The notes: generated by a model from the letters alone, not told the origin. 64,000 nt of DNA from an uncultured Bacilli bacterium (GCA_934122395.1 CAKOWQ010000001.1:510422-574421), one strand, 5' to 3'. Shown: positions 1-9,787, numbered from the stretch's first letter. Numbers and translations: made by a program.

Positions 1-1294
1 CAGAAACATTATCACCATTACTATCTATTATATTCTTAATAATTACTCTTAAGTCATCATCACTTAATTTACTGATTCCGTGATTCTTTAACAGTGTCTC
101 AATTTCATCATTTGTCTCAAATAAGTCGTTTAATATTTCTTTAAATATTTTGCTACTCATGTCACCACTATTAAGCATGTTTACTACTTTTATGAATTTT
201 TCATCACTAAAGCAAGTATCTTTCATAGTTTTATTATTTTTATTTAAATATGCAGCAATATCACCTAATAATAAATTACTTGCAATAACTAAGTTAATAT
301 TCTTATCTAAGTATTTATTTAAGTACTCAGATACTTCTCTATTTTGAATAATTTTATTAGCATTAATTAGGCTTATCCCATTTTCTAGATATATTTTTCT
401 TCTTTCGTCTGCTAACATAGGAATTTTTTTCTTTATTTCATCTATATGTTCATCAGATAATGTTACAAAAGGAATATCCGCTTCAGGGAAATAACGATAG
501 TCATTACCTGTTTCTTTAACCCTCATCAGAATAGTAGAATTTGTTTTGTCATCGAAACGTCTAGTTTCTTCGTGCAATGTTTTACCTTCGTTAAGCAGTT
601 CTTCTTGACGTTTAATTTCACTTTCTACCGCAATACCTACATTAGTAATAGAACCAATGTTTTTAACTTCTATTTTAGTACCTAATTCTTCTGTTTTACT
701 GATAGATACATTAACATCACATCTCATGCTTCCTTCTTCTATTTTACAGTCAGAAACATCAGCATATAAAAGTAATTCTCTTAATTTTTCTAGATAAAGA
801 ATTGCTTCTTTACTGCTAGAAATATCTGGTTTAGTAACTATTTCTACTAAAGGTACTCCTGCTCTATTGAAGTCTAGTAATGAGCTATTATTATAGTGGA
901 TACTCTTACAAGTATCTTCTTCTATATGGATATCATGAATCCCTATTTTTTTAAGTTTTCCATCTACTTCTATTTCAACATATCCATCTACGCCAATAGG
1001 AGTTCTTGCTTGAGTTATCTGGTAACCTTTAGGTAAGTCTGGATAAAAGTAATTTTTTCTATCAAAGTGCATTTTTTTATTTATCTTACAATTAAGAATA
1101 AGTGCAGCGGTTAAGGCTTTGTTAACTACTTCTTTGTTTAATGTAGGAAGAACACCAGGGTATCCTAAATCTACTACATTAACGTTAGTATTTGCTATAT
1201 TGGCATATCCATTTACTGAATTAGAAAATATCTTAGTTACTGTTTTTAATTCTGCATGGACTTCTATTCCTACAGTTGGTTTATAATTACTCAT
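1..1294 (-). CDS. gatB: Asp-tRNA(Asn)/Glu-tRNA(Gln) amidotransferase subunit B (3' end off window)
   Basis: GatB is the tRNA-binding and kinase-like subunit of the GatCAB amidotransferase, which converts mischarged Glu-tRNA(Gln) or Asp-tRNA(Asn) to the amide form in the cytoplasm. Reading back from 1294 gives MSNYKPTVGIEVHAEL, the family's conserved opening, and further on the typical DRKNYFYPDLPKGYQITQ stretch. About 431 of the usual ~475 residues are present; the C-terminal YqeY-like tail lies beyond base 1. The start ATG (1294-1292) overlaps the gatA stop by one base (TAATG), with GAGGTG just upstream, so it is the last gene of gatC-gatA-gatB and is probably translationally coupled. Confidence 0.95.
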   Translation of the reverse strand, partial: MSNYKPTVGIEVHAELKTVTKIFSNSVNGYANIANTNVNVVDLGYPGVLPTLNKEVVNKALTAALILNCKINKKMHFDRKNYFYPDLPKGYQITQARTPIGVDGYVEIEVDGKLKKIGIHDIHIEEDTCKSIHYNNSSLLDFNRAGVPLVEIVTKPDISSSKEAILYLEKLRELLLYADVSDCKIEEGSMRCDVNVSISKTEELGTKIEVKNIGSITNVGIAVESEIKRQEELLNEGKTLHEETRRFDDKTNSTILMRVKETGNDYRYFPEADIPFVTLSDEHIDEIKKKIPMLADERRKIYLENGISLINANKIIQNREVSEYLNKYLDKNINLVIASNLLLGDIAAYLNKNNKTMKDTCFSDEKFIKVVNMLNSGDMSSKIFKEILNDLFETNDEIETLLKNHGISKLSDDDLRVIIKNIIDSNGDNVS

Positions 1295-2745
1295 TATTTC
1301 ACCTCTTTTGCATTTAAATCTAAGTTTAATTTTTTCTCGATGAACGCTGCTAATTGATACATTTTAGCTTCTTCAAAACTGTCTCCTATTATATGTAATC
1401 CAATAGGCATATTATCTTTATTAAATCCAACAGGTACGTTCATACCAGGAAGTCCTGCCATATTAACTGGAATTACTAGGACATCGTCTAAATAGTTCTG
1501 AAGTGGGTCATCTAAATTATCAGTTAATTTATATGCAACAGTAGTTGCTGTAGGTCCAATAATTAAATCATATTTTTTAAATGCTTCTTTAAAGCTTTTT
1601 CTGATGTCATCTCTTATTTGTAGAGCTTTATTATAATAAATAGTAGCGTTTTCTCCACTTAATAGGTATGAACCAACCATTATTCTTCTTTTTACTTCGT
1701 CTCCAAAACCTTCTTGTCTAGTTCTTTTATATAAATCTTCAACATTTTTAGGATTTTCACAAGAGTATCCATAACGAATACCATCAAATCTTGCTAGATT
1801 GCTACTTGCTTCACCCATGGCGATTATTTGATATAGGTTAACGGCATTTTCAATATAATCAATGTCAATGTATTCAACTGTTGCGCCCCACTCTTTTAAT
1901 TGTTCGATTATTTCTTCTATTTTTTGTTTTACTTCAGATGATACTACTTCACTCATAAAGTAATTAGGAACAGCTATTTTCATACCAGCTATATCTTTAC
2001 CAATTAATCTTGTATAGTCTTCTACTTCTCTATTAGAAGAAGTTAAATCTTTATCATCACTACCGCTTATAACATTAAGTAATAAAGCGTTTTCATAAAC
2101 ATTTCTACTCATTGGACCAATTTGGTCAAGACTGGAAGCGAAAGCAACTAATCCATAACGAGATACTCTACCATAAGTTGGTTTCATTCCTACCAATCCA
2201 CAGTAACTTGCTGGTTGTCTAATAGACCCCCCTGTATCTGTTCCAAGTGATAAAGGTACTAAATGACTTGCAACTGATACTGCACTTCCTCCAGAAGATC
2301 CTCCAGATATTCTAGTCTTATCCCATGGATTTTTAGGTGCTCCAAAATAACTTGTTCTACTAGTTGACCCCATTGCAAATTCATCCATGTTACATTTACC
2401 AATGATAATCATATTTTTAGAGTTTATTTTTTCTACTACAGTTGCATCGTATATAGGAATAAAGTTCTCTAATATGTGAGATGCACAAGTAGTTTTTAAA
2501 TCTTTAGTTACAATATTATCTTTAACAGCTATAGGGATTCCAAATAAGATATTATTAACTGGAACATTTTCTAATTCTTTAGCTTTCTTTATTGCTTCTT
2601 CTTTATTTAAAGTTATGAAAGCATTTAAGTCTTTATTTTGTTCTATTCTATCAAAACACTCATTAACCAAATCGATTGGTTTAATTTTTTTGTCTTTTAA
2701 TAATGCATTTATTTCACTAATACTTAAATCTAGATACTTATTCAT
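1294..2745 (-). CDS. gatA: Asp-tRNA(Asn)/Glu-tRNA(Gln) amidotransferase subunit A
   Basis: GatA is the glutaminase subunit: it releases ammonia from glutamine and channels it to GatB for tRNA-dependent amidation. The 483-residue protein is full length and has the amidase signature. The Ser-cisSer-Lys triad is visible as K75 (in PIAVKDN), S150 (in SGGSSGGS) and S174 (in GTDTGGSIRQP), spaced as in characterised GatA proteins. The gene overlaps gatC by 8 bases and gatB by 1 base, so the three are read as one operon. It is an ordinary housekeeping copy with no sign of damage. Confidence 0.97.
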   Translation of the reverse strand: MNKYLDLSISEINALLKDKKIKPIDLVNECFDRIEQNKDLNAFITLNKEEAIKKAKELENVPVNNILFGIPIAVKDNIVTKDLKTTCASHILENFIPIYDATVVEKINSKNMIIIGKCNMDEFAMGSTSRTSYFGAPKNPWDKTRISGGSSGGSAVSVASHLVPLSLGTDTGGSIRQPASYCGLVGMKPTYGRVSRYGLVAFASSLDQIGPMSRNVYENALLLNVISGSDDKDLTSSNREVEDYTRLIGKDIAGMKIAVPNYFMSEVVSSEVKQKIEEIIEQLKEWGATVEYIDIDYIENAVNLYQIIAMGEASSNLARFDGIRYGYSCENPKNVEDLYKRTRQEGFGDEVKRRIMVGSYLLSGENATIYYNKALQIRDDIRKSFKEAFKKYDLIIGPTATTVAYKLTDNLDDPLQNYLDDVLVIPVNMAGLPGMNVPVGFNKDNMPIGLHIIGDSFEEAKMYQLAAFIEKKLNLDLNAKEVK

Positions 2746-3034
2746 TTAACATCACCGGAACTTCCACAAAATTACCATTATGTTTAGGTACATTTTTCAT
2801 TATTTCATCATTTGTTAACATTTCACCTTTAACGTCTTCTCTTAAATTAGCGTCATGGTCATGTGGTGCGATTAGTAATTCTTCATCATAATCATTTACT
2901 TCTTTTATCTTATCAACCGCATCCAGTATTTTTTTTAATTCTACTTGATACTTTTCTATTTCTTCTTCACTTACTGCAATACGGGCTAAGTGAGCTACGT
3001 GTAATACTTCTTCTTTTGTTAATCTATCAGCCAT
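2738..3034 (-). CDS. gatC: Asp-tRNA(Asn)/Glu-tRNA(Gln) amidotransferase subunit C
   Basis: GatC is the small linker subunit that wraps around and stabilises the GatA-GatB complex. The product starts MADRLTKEEVLHVAHLARI, the typical GatC opening with the VAxLARI motif. It is about 98 residues, normal for the family. The frame stays open to 3052, but a GGAGGT ribosome site (3039-3044) sits 4 bases before the ATG at 3034, so that start is preferred. It is the first gene of the gatCAB operon. Confidence 0.94.
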   Translation of the reverse strand: MADRLTKEEVLHVAHLARIAVSEEEIEKYQVELKKILDAVDKIKEVNDYDEELLIAPHDHDANLREDVKGEMLTNDEIMKNVPKHNGNFVEVPVMLNE

Positions 3035-3084
3035 AATTACCTCCAATACCAATATATTATACCAAAAATAGGCGTATTTGAATA

Positions 3085-3112
3085 GAAAAAAAATAACTCT
3101 TTCGAGTTATTA
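3085..3112 (-). terminator. Rho-independent terminator
   Basis: A perfect 8-bp stem AATAACTC/GAGTTATT (3092-3099 and 3104-3111) with a TTTC loop is followed on the minus strand by a run of eight T. It lies downstream of the CDP-alcohol phosphatidyltransferase gene and upstream of gatC, separating the two transcripts. Confidence 0.85.
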
Positions 3113-3219
3113 GGCACTTAATCATATATCACCATATGATATTAATATAATGAACGATTATTTTAAATTTTATACTTTTAATTTTTTCTTTTTATTATAT
3201 AATTGTACTAGGTGATAAA

Positions 3220-3318
3220 ATGATACTGGATGCTGAAACTATTTCTTCATTATTTTTACTGGGTATATTACTACTCATTTGTGTTCTTGTTATTATTGTT
3301 TTTACTATGAAAGATTGA
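3220..3318 (+). CDS. Possible 32-residue single-pass membrane peptide
   Basis: ATG at 3220 follows AGGTGATAAA, a plausible ribosome site, and opens a 32-codon frame ending in TGA. The translation begins MILDAETISS and continues as one strongly hydrophobic stretch ending VFTMKD, so it would be a short membrane peptide. It runs opposite to, and overlaps the last 48 bases of, the phosphatidyltransferase gene. I know no homologue. It could be chance, since AT-rich DNA often encodes hydrophobic runs. Confidence 0.3.
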   Translation: MILDAETISSLFLLGILLLICVLVIIVFTMKD

Positions 3319-4086
3319 TTTATTATAAATACTTTTTTGTAATACTTTTGGTTTTTCTATTTGTGAATTATTTATATATTCTTCTTCATAATTAATGTTA
3401 GGAGTAGTTTTAGAGTATTCTAATTCTTTACTCTTTTCTTTTGTCTTGATTTCTTCTGTTTCATCTTTTTTAGTAGCAGTAACTTCTTCATTAGTTTCTA
3501 AGGAAGTATTTTTACTAAAGTATTTTTTCTTTATACAAATTGCTTCTGGAATTGCTGTAGCTATAGCTGATGCCATACATATTGGGGCAATTAATCCTAA
3601 CCCACTGTCTCCAAAACCAAATGCTAGGGTTGATACTACACCGGCACTCTGTAAAGCCATTTTTAACTTAGCTGGAATTGTTGGAAACATTTCTTTACCA
3701 GTTTTCTTAAATTGGTAACTTGATATAGTAAATACTGTTGCATCTCTTGCTGCTATTAGAAGTGGCCATAAAGGCATAATACCTGTAGCCATTAAAGTAA
3801 TCCCTAGTCCCCAATTGAATATTTTATCTGCGATAGGGTCTAGAATACTTCCTAATTGTGAAGACATTCCGTAATTTCTAGCTAAAAATCCATCTATTGC
3901 ATCTGTTGAAGCTATACCTATTGTTGCTAGTGTAATTAATAATGGAGAAGTAATTCCATGCATTGCTATATATCCACAAAGTGCTACTGATGAAATCATT
4001 CTAAATACAGTTAAAATATTAGGAATAGTTAGTTTTTTATAGTAATTTTTTTCATGATTATCACAATCTCTTTTCTTTTCTTCCAT
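3271..4086 (-). CDS. CDP-alcohol phosphatidyltransferase (PgsA-like)
   Basis: A membrane enzyme of phospholipid synthesis that transfers a phosphatidyl group from CDP-diacylglycerol to an alcohol, most likely glycerol 3-phosphate or phosphatidylglycerol. The complete family motif is present: D62, D65, G66, A69, R70, G79, D83 and D87 fit D-x2-DG-x2-AR-x8-G-x3-D-x3-D. The N-terminal IPNILTVFR is also typical. Several hydrophobic helices follow, to about residue 190. The last ~75 residues are a hydrophilic, Lys/Glu/Asn-rich tail that most family members lack. The exact acceptor alcohol cannot be told from sequence. Confidence 0.88.
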   Translation of the reverse strand: MEEKKRDCDNHEKNYYKKLTIPNILTVFRMISSVALCGYIAMHGITSPLLITLATIGIASTDAIDGFLARNYGMSSQLGSILDPIADKIFNWGLGITLMATGIMPLWPLLIAARDATVFTISSYQFKKTGKEMFPTIPAKLKMALQSAGVVSTLAFGFGDSGLGLIAPICMASAIATAIPEAICIKKKYFSKNTSLETNEEVTATKKDETEEIKTKEKSKELEYSKTTPNINYEEEYINNSQIEKPKVLQKSIYNKSIFHSKNNNNKNTNE

Positions 4087-4207
4087 ACCAATTTCTCCTC
4101 TTTTAGTTATATATAATAATACCTTGTTTAATTTATGTCAAGGAACGTTATTTTATTGTATTTTTATGAAATATAGTGTATATTTATATCATAGGAGGAT
4201 AATAAAA

Positions 4208-5284
4208 ATGAATAGAAAAATTAGAGTTGCTCAATTTGGTACTGGTAAAATGGCTGTGTACACAATGAGATATGCTATAGAACATGGTTGTGAAGTAGTT
4301 GGAGCCATTGACATTAATCCAAGTGTTATTGGTAAAGATATCGGTGAAATCATGGGTATTGATAATACTGGAGTAAAGGTTACTGCTCTTAAAGATGCAG
4401 GAGATATGTTACAAGCAATTAAACCTGATATCTGTATTGTTACTACTATGAGTTTATTAAACGATGTATATGATGCATTAATGCTTTGTGCTAAATTAGG
4501 AATTAATGCTATTACTACATGTGAAGAAGCTTTCTTCTCATGGAACTCTAATCCTGAAGCTACAAAAGCTATTGATATTATTGCAAAACGTACTGGTTGT
4601 ACAATAACAGGTAGTGGTTACCAAGATATTTATTGGGGAGAACTAATTAGCGCTATTGCTGCATCTAGTAATAAAATCACTAAAATAAAAGGAAGCTCTA
4701 GTTATAATGTGGAAGATTATGGTATAGCTTTAGCTAAAGCACATGGAGCTGGATTAACACTAGAGGAATTTGATAAAGAAGTTGCTGCTAATGATAGAAT
4801 GCCTACAGAAGAACGTAATAAACTTATTATGAATGGTGATTATGCCCCATCATATATGTGGAACGTTAATGGTTGGTTGGCATCTAAACTAGGATTAACT
4901 GTTATAAGTCAAACTCAAAAATGTGTTCCACAAACTCATACAAGTGATATTAATTCTTCAACTTTAGGAATGACTGTTAAAGCAGGAGATGCTACTGGCA
5001 TGAGTGCTGTAGTTACTACTGAAACTGAAGAAGGAATTACATTAGAGACTGAATGTATTGGTAAAGTATATGCTGATACTGATTATGATAAGAATGAATG
5101 GTCAGTATTTGGTGAACCTGATACTACTATAGTTGTTGCTCGTCCTAGTACGGTAGAACTTACTTGTGCTACTGTAGTTAATAGAATACCTGATGTAATC
5201 AATGCTAAATCAGGATTTGTTACTACTGAAAAAATGGATGAATTAAAGTATAGAACTAAACCACTAAATGAATACATAAAATAA
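4208..5284 (+). CDS. NAD(P)-dependent oxidoreductase, dihydrodipicolinate-reductase-like (2,4-diaminopentanoate dehydrogenase type)
   Basis: A 358-residue cytoplasmic dehydrogenase. It opens with a Rossmann fold (IRVAQFGTGKMAVYTMRYA) and then EVVGAIDINPSVIGKDIGE, as in the DapB-related amine dehydrogenases that include 2,4-diaminopentanoate dehydrogenase of ornithine breakdown. Start chosen at 4208 because AGGAGG lies directly upstream; an open frame back to 4124 has no ribosome site. No other ornithine-degradation gene is nearby, so the substrate is an inference. It is a single-gene unit ended by the hairpin at 5283-5306. Confidence 0.8.
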   Translation: MNRKIRVAQFGTGKMAVYTMRYAIEHGCEVVGAIDINPSVIGKDIGEIMGIDNTGVKVTALKDAGDMLQAIKPDICIVTTMSLLNDVYDALMLCAKLGINAITTCEEAFFSWNSNPEATKAIDIIAKRTGCTITGSGYQDIYWGELISAIAASSNKITKIKGSSSYNVEDYGIALAKAHGAGLTLEEFDKEVAANDRMPTEERNKLIMNGDYAPSYMWNVNGWLASKLGLTVISQTQKCVPQTHTSDINSSTLGMTVKAGDATGMSAVVTTETEEGITLETECIGKVYADTDYDKNEWSVFGEPDTTIVVARPSTVELTCATVVNRIPDVINAKSGFVTTEKMDELKYRTKPLNEYIK

Positions 5285-5306
5285 AAAAGCACTTAGTGCT
5301 TTTTTT
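5283..5306. terminator. Bidirectional terminator
   Basis: The palindrome AAAAAAGCACT-T-AGTGCTTTTTT has an A run on one side and a T run on the other. It lies between the converging oxidoreductase and membrane-protein genes and can end both transcripts. Confidence 0.9.
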
Positions 5307-6708
5307 ATTTTGTCTTCTTTTCGTAAATCACAGTATTATCATCTTGATATACTACAGTGTATTTATCATTATTTGATAAATGAATATTTAATGCGATATT
5401 GTGTGGAATAATAAACATATCAAAATCATATCCATTGATTAAATAATCATATCCCCTATCTTGTAAATCTACCGCATCTTTAAAATTATATTTAGAATAC
5501 ATATCTGCTCTACCATCGATAAATACTTTTATGTCATTATATATTAGGTAACCACCATAATCATAATAGTTAAACAATCTCTTTGGCTCAGAGTCTTTAA
5601 TATATTGAATAGCATCACTAGATATTGGCCTCTTATTATAATTTCTTATTAGTTTTGGAGTTAAAATGCCATAGCAAATGATAATAGCTGATAAGATTAC
5701 TAGAAAGTTAACATTAGGTACCTTTATTTCAAATTCTTGAACCATATTAAAGATAACATAAGTTGATGCAATATATAAAAGCGGAACAAATCTTACACTT
5801 TTGAATCCTAGAAATAAAAATGAACCTAAAACAGCAAAATCTATAAATGATATCTTCTTTTTGGATAGAATCATTGTAATAACAACCATCCCTATAACAG
5901 CAAAAGCTGCAATATCTCCAAAGTCATTTAAATTAGGTCCTGCCCATTCCATAATATTTTCAAGCATTAATTTATCTCCCATGTTAATGTATGGATAAGT
6001 TATCATTTTAAGCCCATGGGGATTAATTGCTATAGCACATATACTTAATATTCCACAAATAAGATATTTTTTTATTTGGTTTTTACCTATTTTCTTAGCT
6101 TCTATTTTTTGAAACTTAAAACTAAGTAATCCGCAAAGCAAAAATATAAAGCACAAGATATATGGCAAGTTTGATGATCCTCCATGGAAGTTAGCCCACA
6201 GCATACTTATAAGTGGTAAAAAATAAATCTTTTTAGAATTTTTATTATGAAAATTATCATATAGAATGTAAACAGTAAATGCTAATAAAGTATAACTAAT
6301 CATGTGAGGTCTAGGTAACATCACTTTAGAAAATATTAGGAAACCTACTATAGCCCAACCAAAAGTAAATATTTTATTTTTTTCTAAACTTTCTTTATTA
6401 TGCTTGAAAAGAACCGTTATTAGTAATAGATACATACTCAAATTAAATAAGATAGGTCCCAATCCTTTAAAAAGGTATTTATAAATATAAAGCACCACTT
6501 CACTTAACCATTCATGACTCATCCAGTAGAGATTTTTACTGATACCGTACCAAGAAAAAATGTCATGGTAAGGAATTTTCAAATTACGTACTATATATTC
6601 TCCTGCTTTAACGTGCCAATAATAATCATTGCCAAAACCAAAACTGAATAGTGCAAGTAATAATATTCCTGCAAAAATTAAATATAGTTTCCAATTAAAC
6701 TTCTTCAT
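5305..6708 (-). CDS. Polytopic membrane protein, GT-C glycosyltransferase-like
   Basis: A 467-residue protein with about ten predicted membrane helices and a short extracytoplasmic C-terminal domain. The first loop reads NDYYWHVKAGEYIVRN and then SHEWLSEVVLY. This W-H-x-K-x-G ... H-E-W-L arrangement is seen in large uncharacterised integral membrane proteins resembling GT-C (lipid-linked sugar) transferases. The tail contains RADMYSKY and ends in a soluble beta-rich segment. Transfer of a sugar from a lipid carrier is a guess from the fold pattern. The stop codon lies inside the shared terminator with the upstream plus-strand gene. Confidence 0.6.
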   Translation of the reverse strand: MKKFNWKLYLIFAGILLLALFSFGFGNDYYWHVKAGEYIVRNLKIPYHDIFSWYGISKNLYWMSHEWLSEVVLYIYKYLFKGLGPILFNLSMYLLLITVLFKHNKESLEKNKIFTFGWAIVGFLIFSKVMLPRPHMISYTLLAFTVYILYDNFHNKNSKKIYFLPLISMLWANFHGGSSNLPYILCFIFLLCGLLSFKFQKIEAKKIGKNQIKKYLICGILSICAIAINPHGLKMITYPYINMGDKLMLENIMEWAGPNLNDFGDIAAFAVIGMVVITMILSKKKISFIDFAVLGSFLFLGFKSVRFVPLLYIASTYVIFNMVQEFEIKVPNVNFLVILSAIIICYGILTPKLIRNYNKRPISSDAIQYIKDSEPKRLFNYYDYGGYLIYNDIKVFIDGRADMYSKYNFKDAVDLQDRGYDYLINGYDFDMFIIPHNIALNIHLSNNDKYTVVYQDDNTVIYEKKTK

Positions 6709-6746
6709 AATTACACCTACCCTATAAGAAGTTTAACATATTTCTT

Positions 6747-7454
6747 TTATTCAAAGCAACCGCTCTTAAGACTATTCTCTCCTTTTTTATAAATAGTTAA
6801 TTTTTCTTTAGCATCACATGTTACTAGCAATAGATCCTTTGGATTTTCATACCCTTCCTTCTTAAGTCTAGTTAACAACCACTTGTCATCTTTTTTTATA
6901 ACTTTTAAATTATTTGACATTATACGACCGTCAATTATTAAATTAGAGCATAGTCCCTTATAGTCTACTTTTATCTTAGCATCTGATGGTGTTAATGGAG
7001 CATATTTACTCTTTGGTAAGAAGCTTATTTTACCGTTTGCTTCCATAATAGCAAACTCTATCTCACCTATATCAAAATACCCATTAGTCCTAGCTTCTTG
7101 CAATAAATCATTAATATCCAACTTTGATTTTTCGACATTATCTTCAATTATTTTTCCATCTTCTATAATGATAATTGGTACTCCCGTTGCAAATCTTCTA
7201 AATTTAATACTTTTAGCTGTAAAGTGCGATATTAAAATTGACACTATGGTATAGACAGCCATTACTATTACTCCATACCAAAAATGTGATTCCAAATCAA
7301 TTGAAATATCAGCAGCCACACTACCAATTGTAATACCTACTACATAATCATATAAACTAAGTTGTGATAATTGCTTTCTTCCCATTGCCTTGGTAAAAAG
7401 AAAAAGAACTATTATTGATGCTATTGCTTTTATAAATACATAAAAAAAATCCAT
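6747..7454 (-). CDS. DUF421 (YetF family) membrane protein
   Basis: A 235-residue protein with three N-terminal membrane helices (roughly 5-80) followed by two soluble alpha/beta subdomains. The motifs GRKQLSQLSLYDYVVGITIGS and later GVPIIIIEDGKI are hallmarks of the YetF/YkjA family, linked in Bacillus to envelope and spore traits without a known reaction. The C-terminal DUF421 region (SDAKIKVDYKGLCSNLIIDG) is complete. It lies 32 bases downstream of the formate-THF ligase gene and may share its transcript. Confidence 0.85.
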   Translation of the reverse strand: MDFFYVFIKAIASIIVLFLFTKAMGRKQLSQLSLYDYVVGITIGSVAADISIDLESHFWYGVIVMAVYTIVSILISHFTAKSIKFRRFATGVPIIIIEDGKIIEDNVEKSKLDINDLLQEARTNGYFDIGEIEFAIMEANGKISFLPKSKYAPLTPSDAKIKVDYKGLCSNLIIDGRIMSNNLKVIKKDDKWLLTRLKKEGYENPKDLLLVTCDAKEKLTIYKKGENSLKSGCFE

Positions 7455-7486
7455 AATATCACCATTAGTATTATGGATCGTTTTTA

Positions 7487-9124
7487 TTAAAATAAACCTG
7501 TTATTTCTTCATTCTCGTCTATATCAATTTTTTCTAGATTTGGTACTCTAGATAATCCAGGCATTGTCAATATATCACCTAATAAAACAGTTATAAAAGA
7601 AGCACCTCTATATAATCTAACATCTTTAACTGTTACTGTGTAATCTTTTGGATAACCTAAAAGACTAGGATTATCACTTATAGAATATTGTGTTTTAGCA
7701 ATACATACTGGTAAGTGTTCATAGTTTTTCAATTCACTAATTTTTTGATTGGCAGTATCAGTATATTCTATTTTACCAGCATGATATATTTCCTTAACAA
7801 TTACTGCTATCTTTTCTTTAATAGATAAATCATCGCCATATAATAATTTAAAATCTTCTTCTCTATTTGATAACTCAACTACTTTTTTCGCTAAAGTAAT
7901 TGATCCTTTTCCACCTGTTACATAACTATCTTCTGTAACAAACGCAATATTAATACTTTTACAGTAATCTTCAATTACCTTTATTTCTTCATCAGTATCA
8001 GTTGCGTATTTATTTAAACACACTACTAAATTATTTGTGTATTTTTTTAAATTTTCCACATGAACTATTAAATTTGGTAATCCTTCTTTTACTTTTTCCA
8101 CAGAAGGTGTTAATATGTCCTCTTTTTCTACTTTTGCATTATATTTAAGCGCCTTTAATGTTACTACTAAAACAACACAACTTGGTTTTAAATCTGCTCT
8201 TCTACATTTTATATCAAAGAATTTTTCAGCACCTAAGTCTGAACCAAATCCCGCTTCCGTTACTACGTAATCTGCTAAATCTAGTCCTAAATTAGTAGCA
8301 ATAATGCTATTGCAACCATGAGCAATATTAGCAAAAGGTCCACCATGAATTAAAACTGGATTATTCTCTAATGTTTGGACTAAATTAGGTTTAATTGCAT
8401 CCTTCAATAATGTTGCAAGGGAACCTTCTAATTTCAAATCCTTAGCAAATACTTCCTTATTATCATAAGTATAACCTATTAATATATTACCTAGATTTTT
8501 CTTTAAATCCATTAGATCTTTAGATAGACAAAAGATACTCATTATTTCACTAGCGGCCGTAATATTAAACGAATCGTTACGTACCACTTTGCTATTTATT
8601 GTAATATTTCTTAATGCTCTATCATTCATATCCATACATCTATTAAAAACAATTCTTTTTGGATCTATATTTAATTTATTACCAAAATATAAATGATTAT
8701 CAATTGTAGCACTAATCAAATTATTACAACTTGTAATTGCGTGTAAGTCACCCGTAAAATGTAGGTTAATATCATCCATTGGTACTACCTGAGCATATCC
8801 TCCTCCAGTAGCACCACCTTTTATACCAAATACTGGTCCTAGTGATGGTTCTCTTAAAACAATCATTGTTTTTTTATTAATTAAATTAAGAGCATCACCT
8901 AGTCCAATACTTACAGTTGTTTTACCTTCGCCATAAGGAGTAGGATTTATTGAAGTTACAAGAACCAATTTTCCTTTACTGTTATTCTTATATTTTTTAT
9001 AATCTACTTTTGCCTTGTAATTTCCATAAAGAGTTAGATCTTCTTCTTTAATTCCTATTTTCTTTGCTACATCTATAATTTTTTCTTTTATACAACTATT
9101 TGAAATTTCAATATCACTTTTCAT
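7487..9124 (-). CDS. fhs: Formate-tetrahydrofolate ligase
   Basis: Catalyses ATP + formate + tetrahydrofolate to 10-formyl-THF, feeding purine synthesis and the one-carbon pool. The 545-residue length fits the family (~555). The nucleotide loop PTPYGEGKTT is at 61-70, followed by the conserved REPSLGPVFGIKGGATGGG and the LHFTGDLHAI segment. AGGAGGTG lies directly before the ATG. Nothing is odd about the gene. No folD or purine gene is adjacent in this window. Confidence 0.97.
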   Translation of the reverse strand: MKSDIEISNSCIKEKIIDVAKKIGIKEEDLTLYGNYKAKVDYKKYKNNSKGKLVLVTSINPTPYGEGKTTVSIGLGDALNLINKKTMIVLREPSLGPVFGIKGGATGGGYAQVVPMDDINLHFTGDLHAITSCNNLISATIDNHLYFGNKLNIDPKRIVFNRCMDMNDRALRNITINSKVVRNDSFNITAASEIMSIFCLSKDLMDLKKNLGNILIGYTYDNKEVFAKDLKLEGSLATLLKDAIKPNLVQTLENNPVLIHGGPFANIAHGCNSIIATNLGLDLADYVVTEAGFGSDLGAEKFFDIKCRRADLKPSCVVLVVTLKALKYNAKVEKEDILTPSVEKVKEGLPNLIVHVENLKKYTNNLVVCLNKYATDTDEEIKVIEDYCKSINIAFVTEDSYVTGGKGSITLAKKVVELSNREEDFKLLYGDDLSIKEKIAVIVKEIYHAGKIEYTDTANQKISELKNYEHLPVCIAKTQYSISDNPSLLGYPKDYTVTVKDVRLYRGASFITVLLGDILTMPGLSRVPNLEKIDIDENEEITGLF

Positions 9125-9226
9125 AGGACACCTCCTCTTTCACTAGTAGTATATCATATTTAAATATTTTATCTACCAATTATCCCTATTTTATTATATA
9201 ATATGTTTAGTTTTAGGAGGATAATT

Positions 9227-9766
9227 ATGGAGTTAAATAAATTAAAAGATAAAAATTATTCTAATGTTACTAGTTTAATAAGTGCTATTATATTTTTTAT
9301 TATAGGTAGTGTTATTTTTACTAACCCAAATAGTACTGTTAAGTTTATTGCTTATGTTTTAGGTGGATGTTTTATAGTCGTTGGATTATTTAAAATCATT
9401 AGTTATAGCATTGCTAGAAAAAAGGAACAAGAAGTTTTTATAAGGGATTTAAGTATCGGTATTGTAGCTTTAATATCAGGTTTAATTTTGGTAATTTTCT
9501 CTAATGCTGTTGAAGTTTTAATTAGAATACTTACTGGAGCATGGATATTGTTTAATGGTATTAATCTTCTTGTTAACTCAATTAAAGGAAAGAAAAATAA
9601 TGATAAATCATATGGGGCATTAATCGTTTTATCTGTATTAATGATTGCAGGTGGAATATATATGATCCTAAGAAATAATCTTGTTTTTCAAATGATAGGT
9701 CTTTGTATAATGATATACTCTATTATTGAGATAATTGGCTATATTTATTATTCGCAAAATAATTAG
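9227..9766 (+). CDS. DUF308/HdeD-family membrane protein
   Basis: A 179-residue, six-helix membrane protein. Three repeated two-helix units, such as AIIFFIIGSVIF and then VLGGCFIVVGLFKII, match the HdeD/DUF308 family, whose E. coli member is tied to acid resistance; the function in Firmicutes is unknown. The start at 9227 is set by AGGAGGATAATT upstream; the longer frame from 9203 has no ribosome site. It stands alone, with a hairpin terminator overlapping its stop. Confidence 0.8.
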   Translation: MELNKLKDKNYSNVTSLISAIIFFIIGSVIFTNPNSTVKFIAYVLGGCFIVVGLFKIISYSIARKKEQEVFIRDLSIGIVALISGLILVIFSNAVEVLIRILTGAWILFNGINLLVNSIKGKKNNDKSYGALIVLSVLMIAGGIYMILRNNLVFQMIGLCIMIYSIIEIIGYIYYSQNN

Positions 9767-9787
9767 AACTTTGGTTCTTTTTTATTT
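9765..9787 (+). terminator. Terminator of the DUF308 gene
   Basis: A short stem AGAAC/GTTCT with a TTTG loop is followed by seven T. The left arm overlaps the stop codon of the DUF308 gene. Confidence 0.7.

Noticed and set aside
150..347. Plus-strand open frame opposite gatB
   Set aside because: Shadow of gatB with no ribosome site; similar antisense frames opposite other genes were discarded for the same reason.
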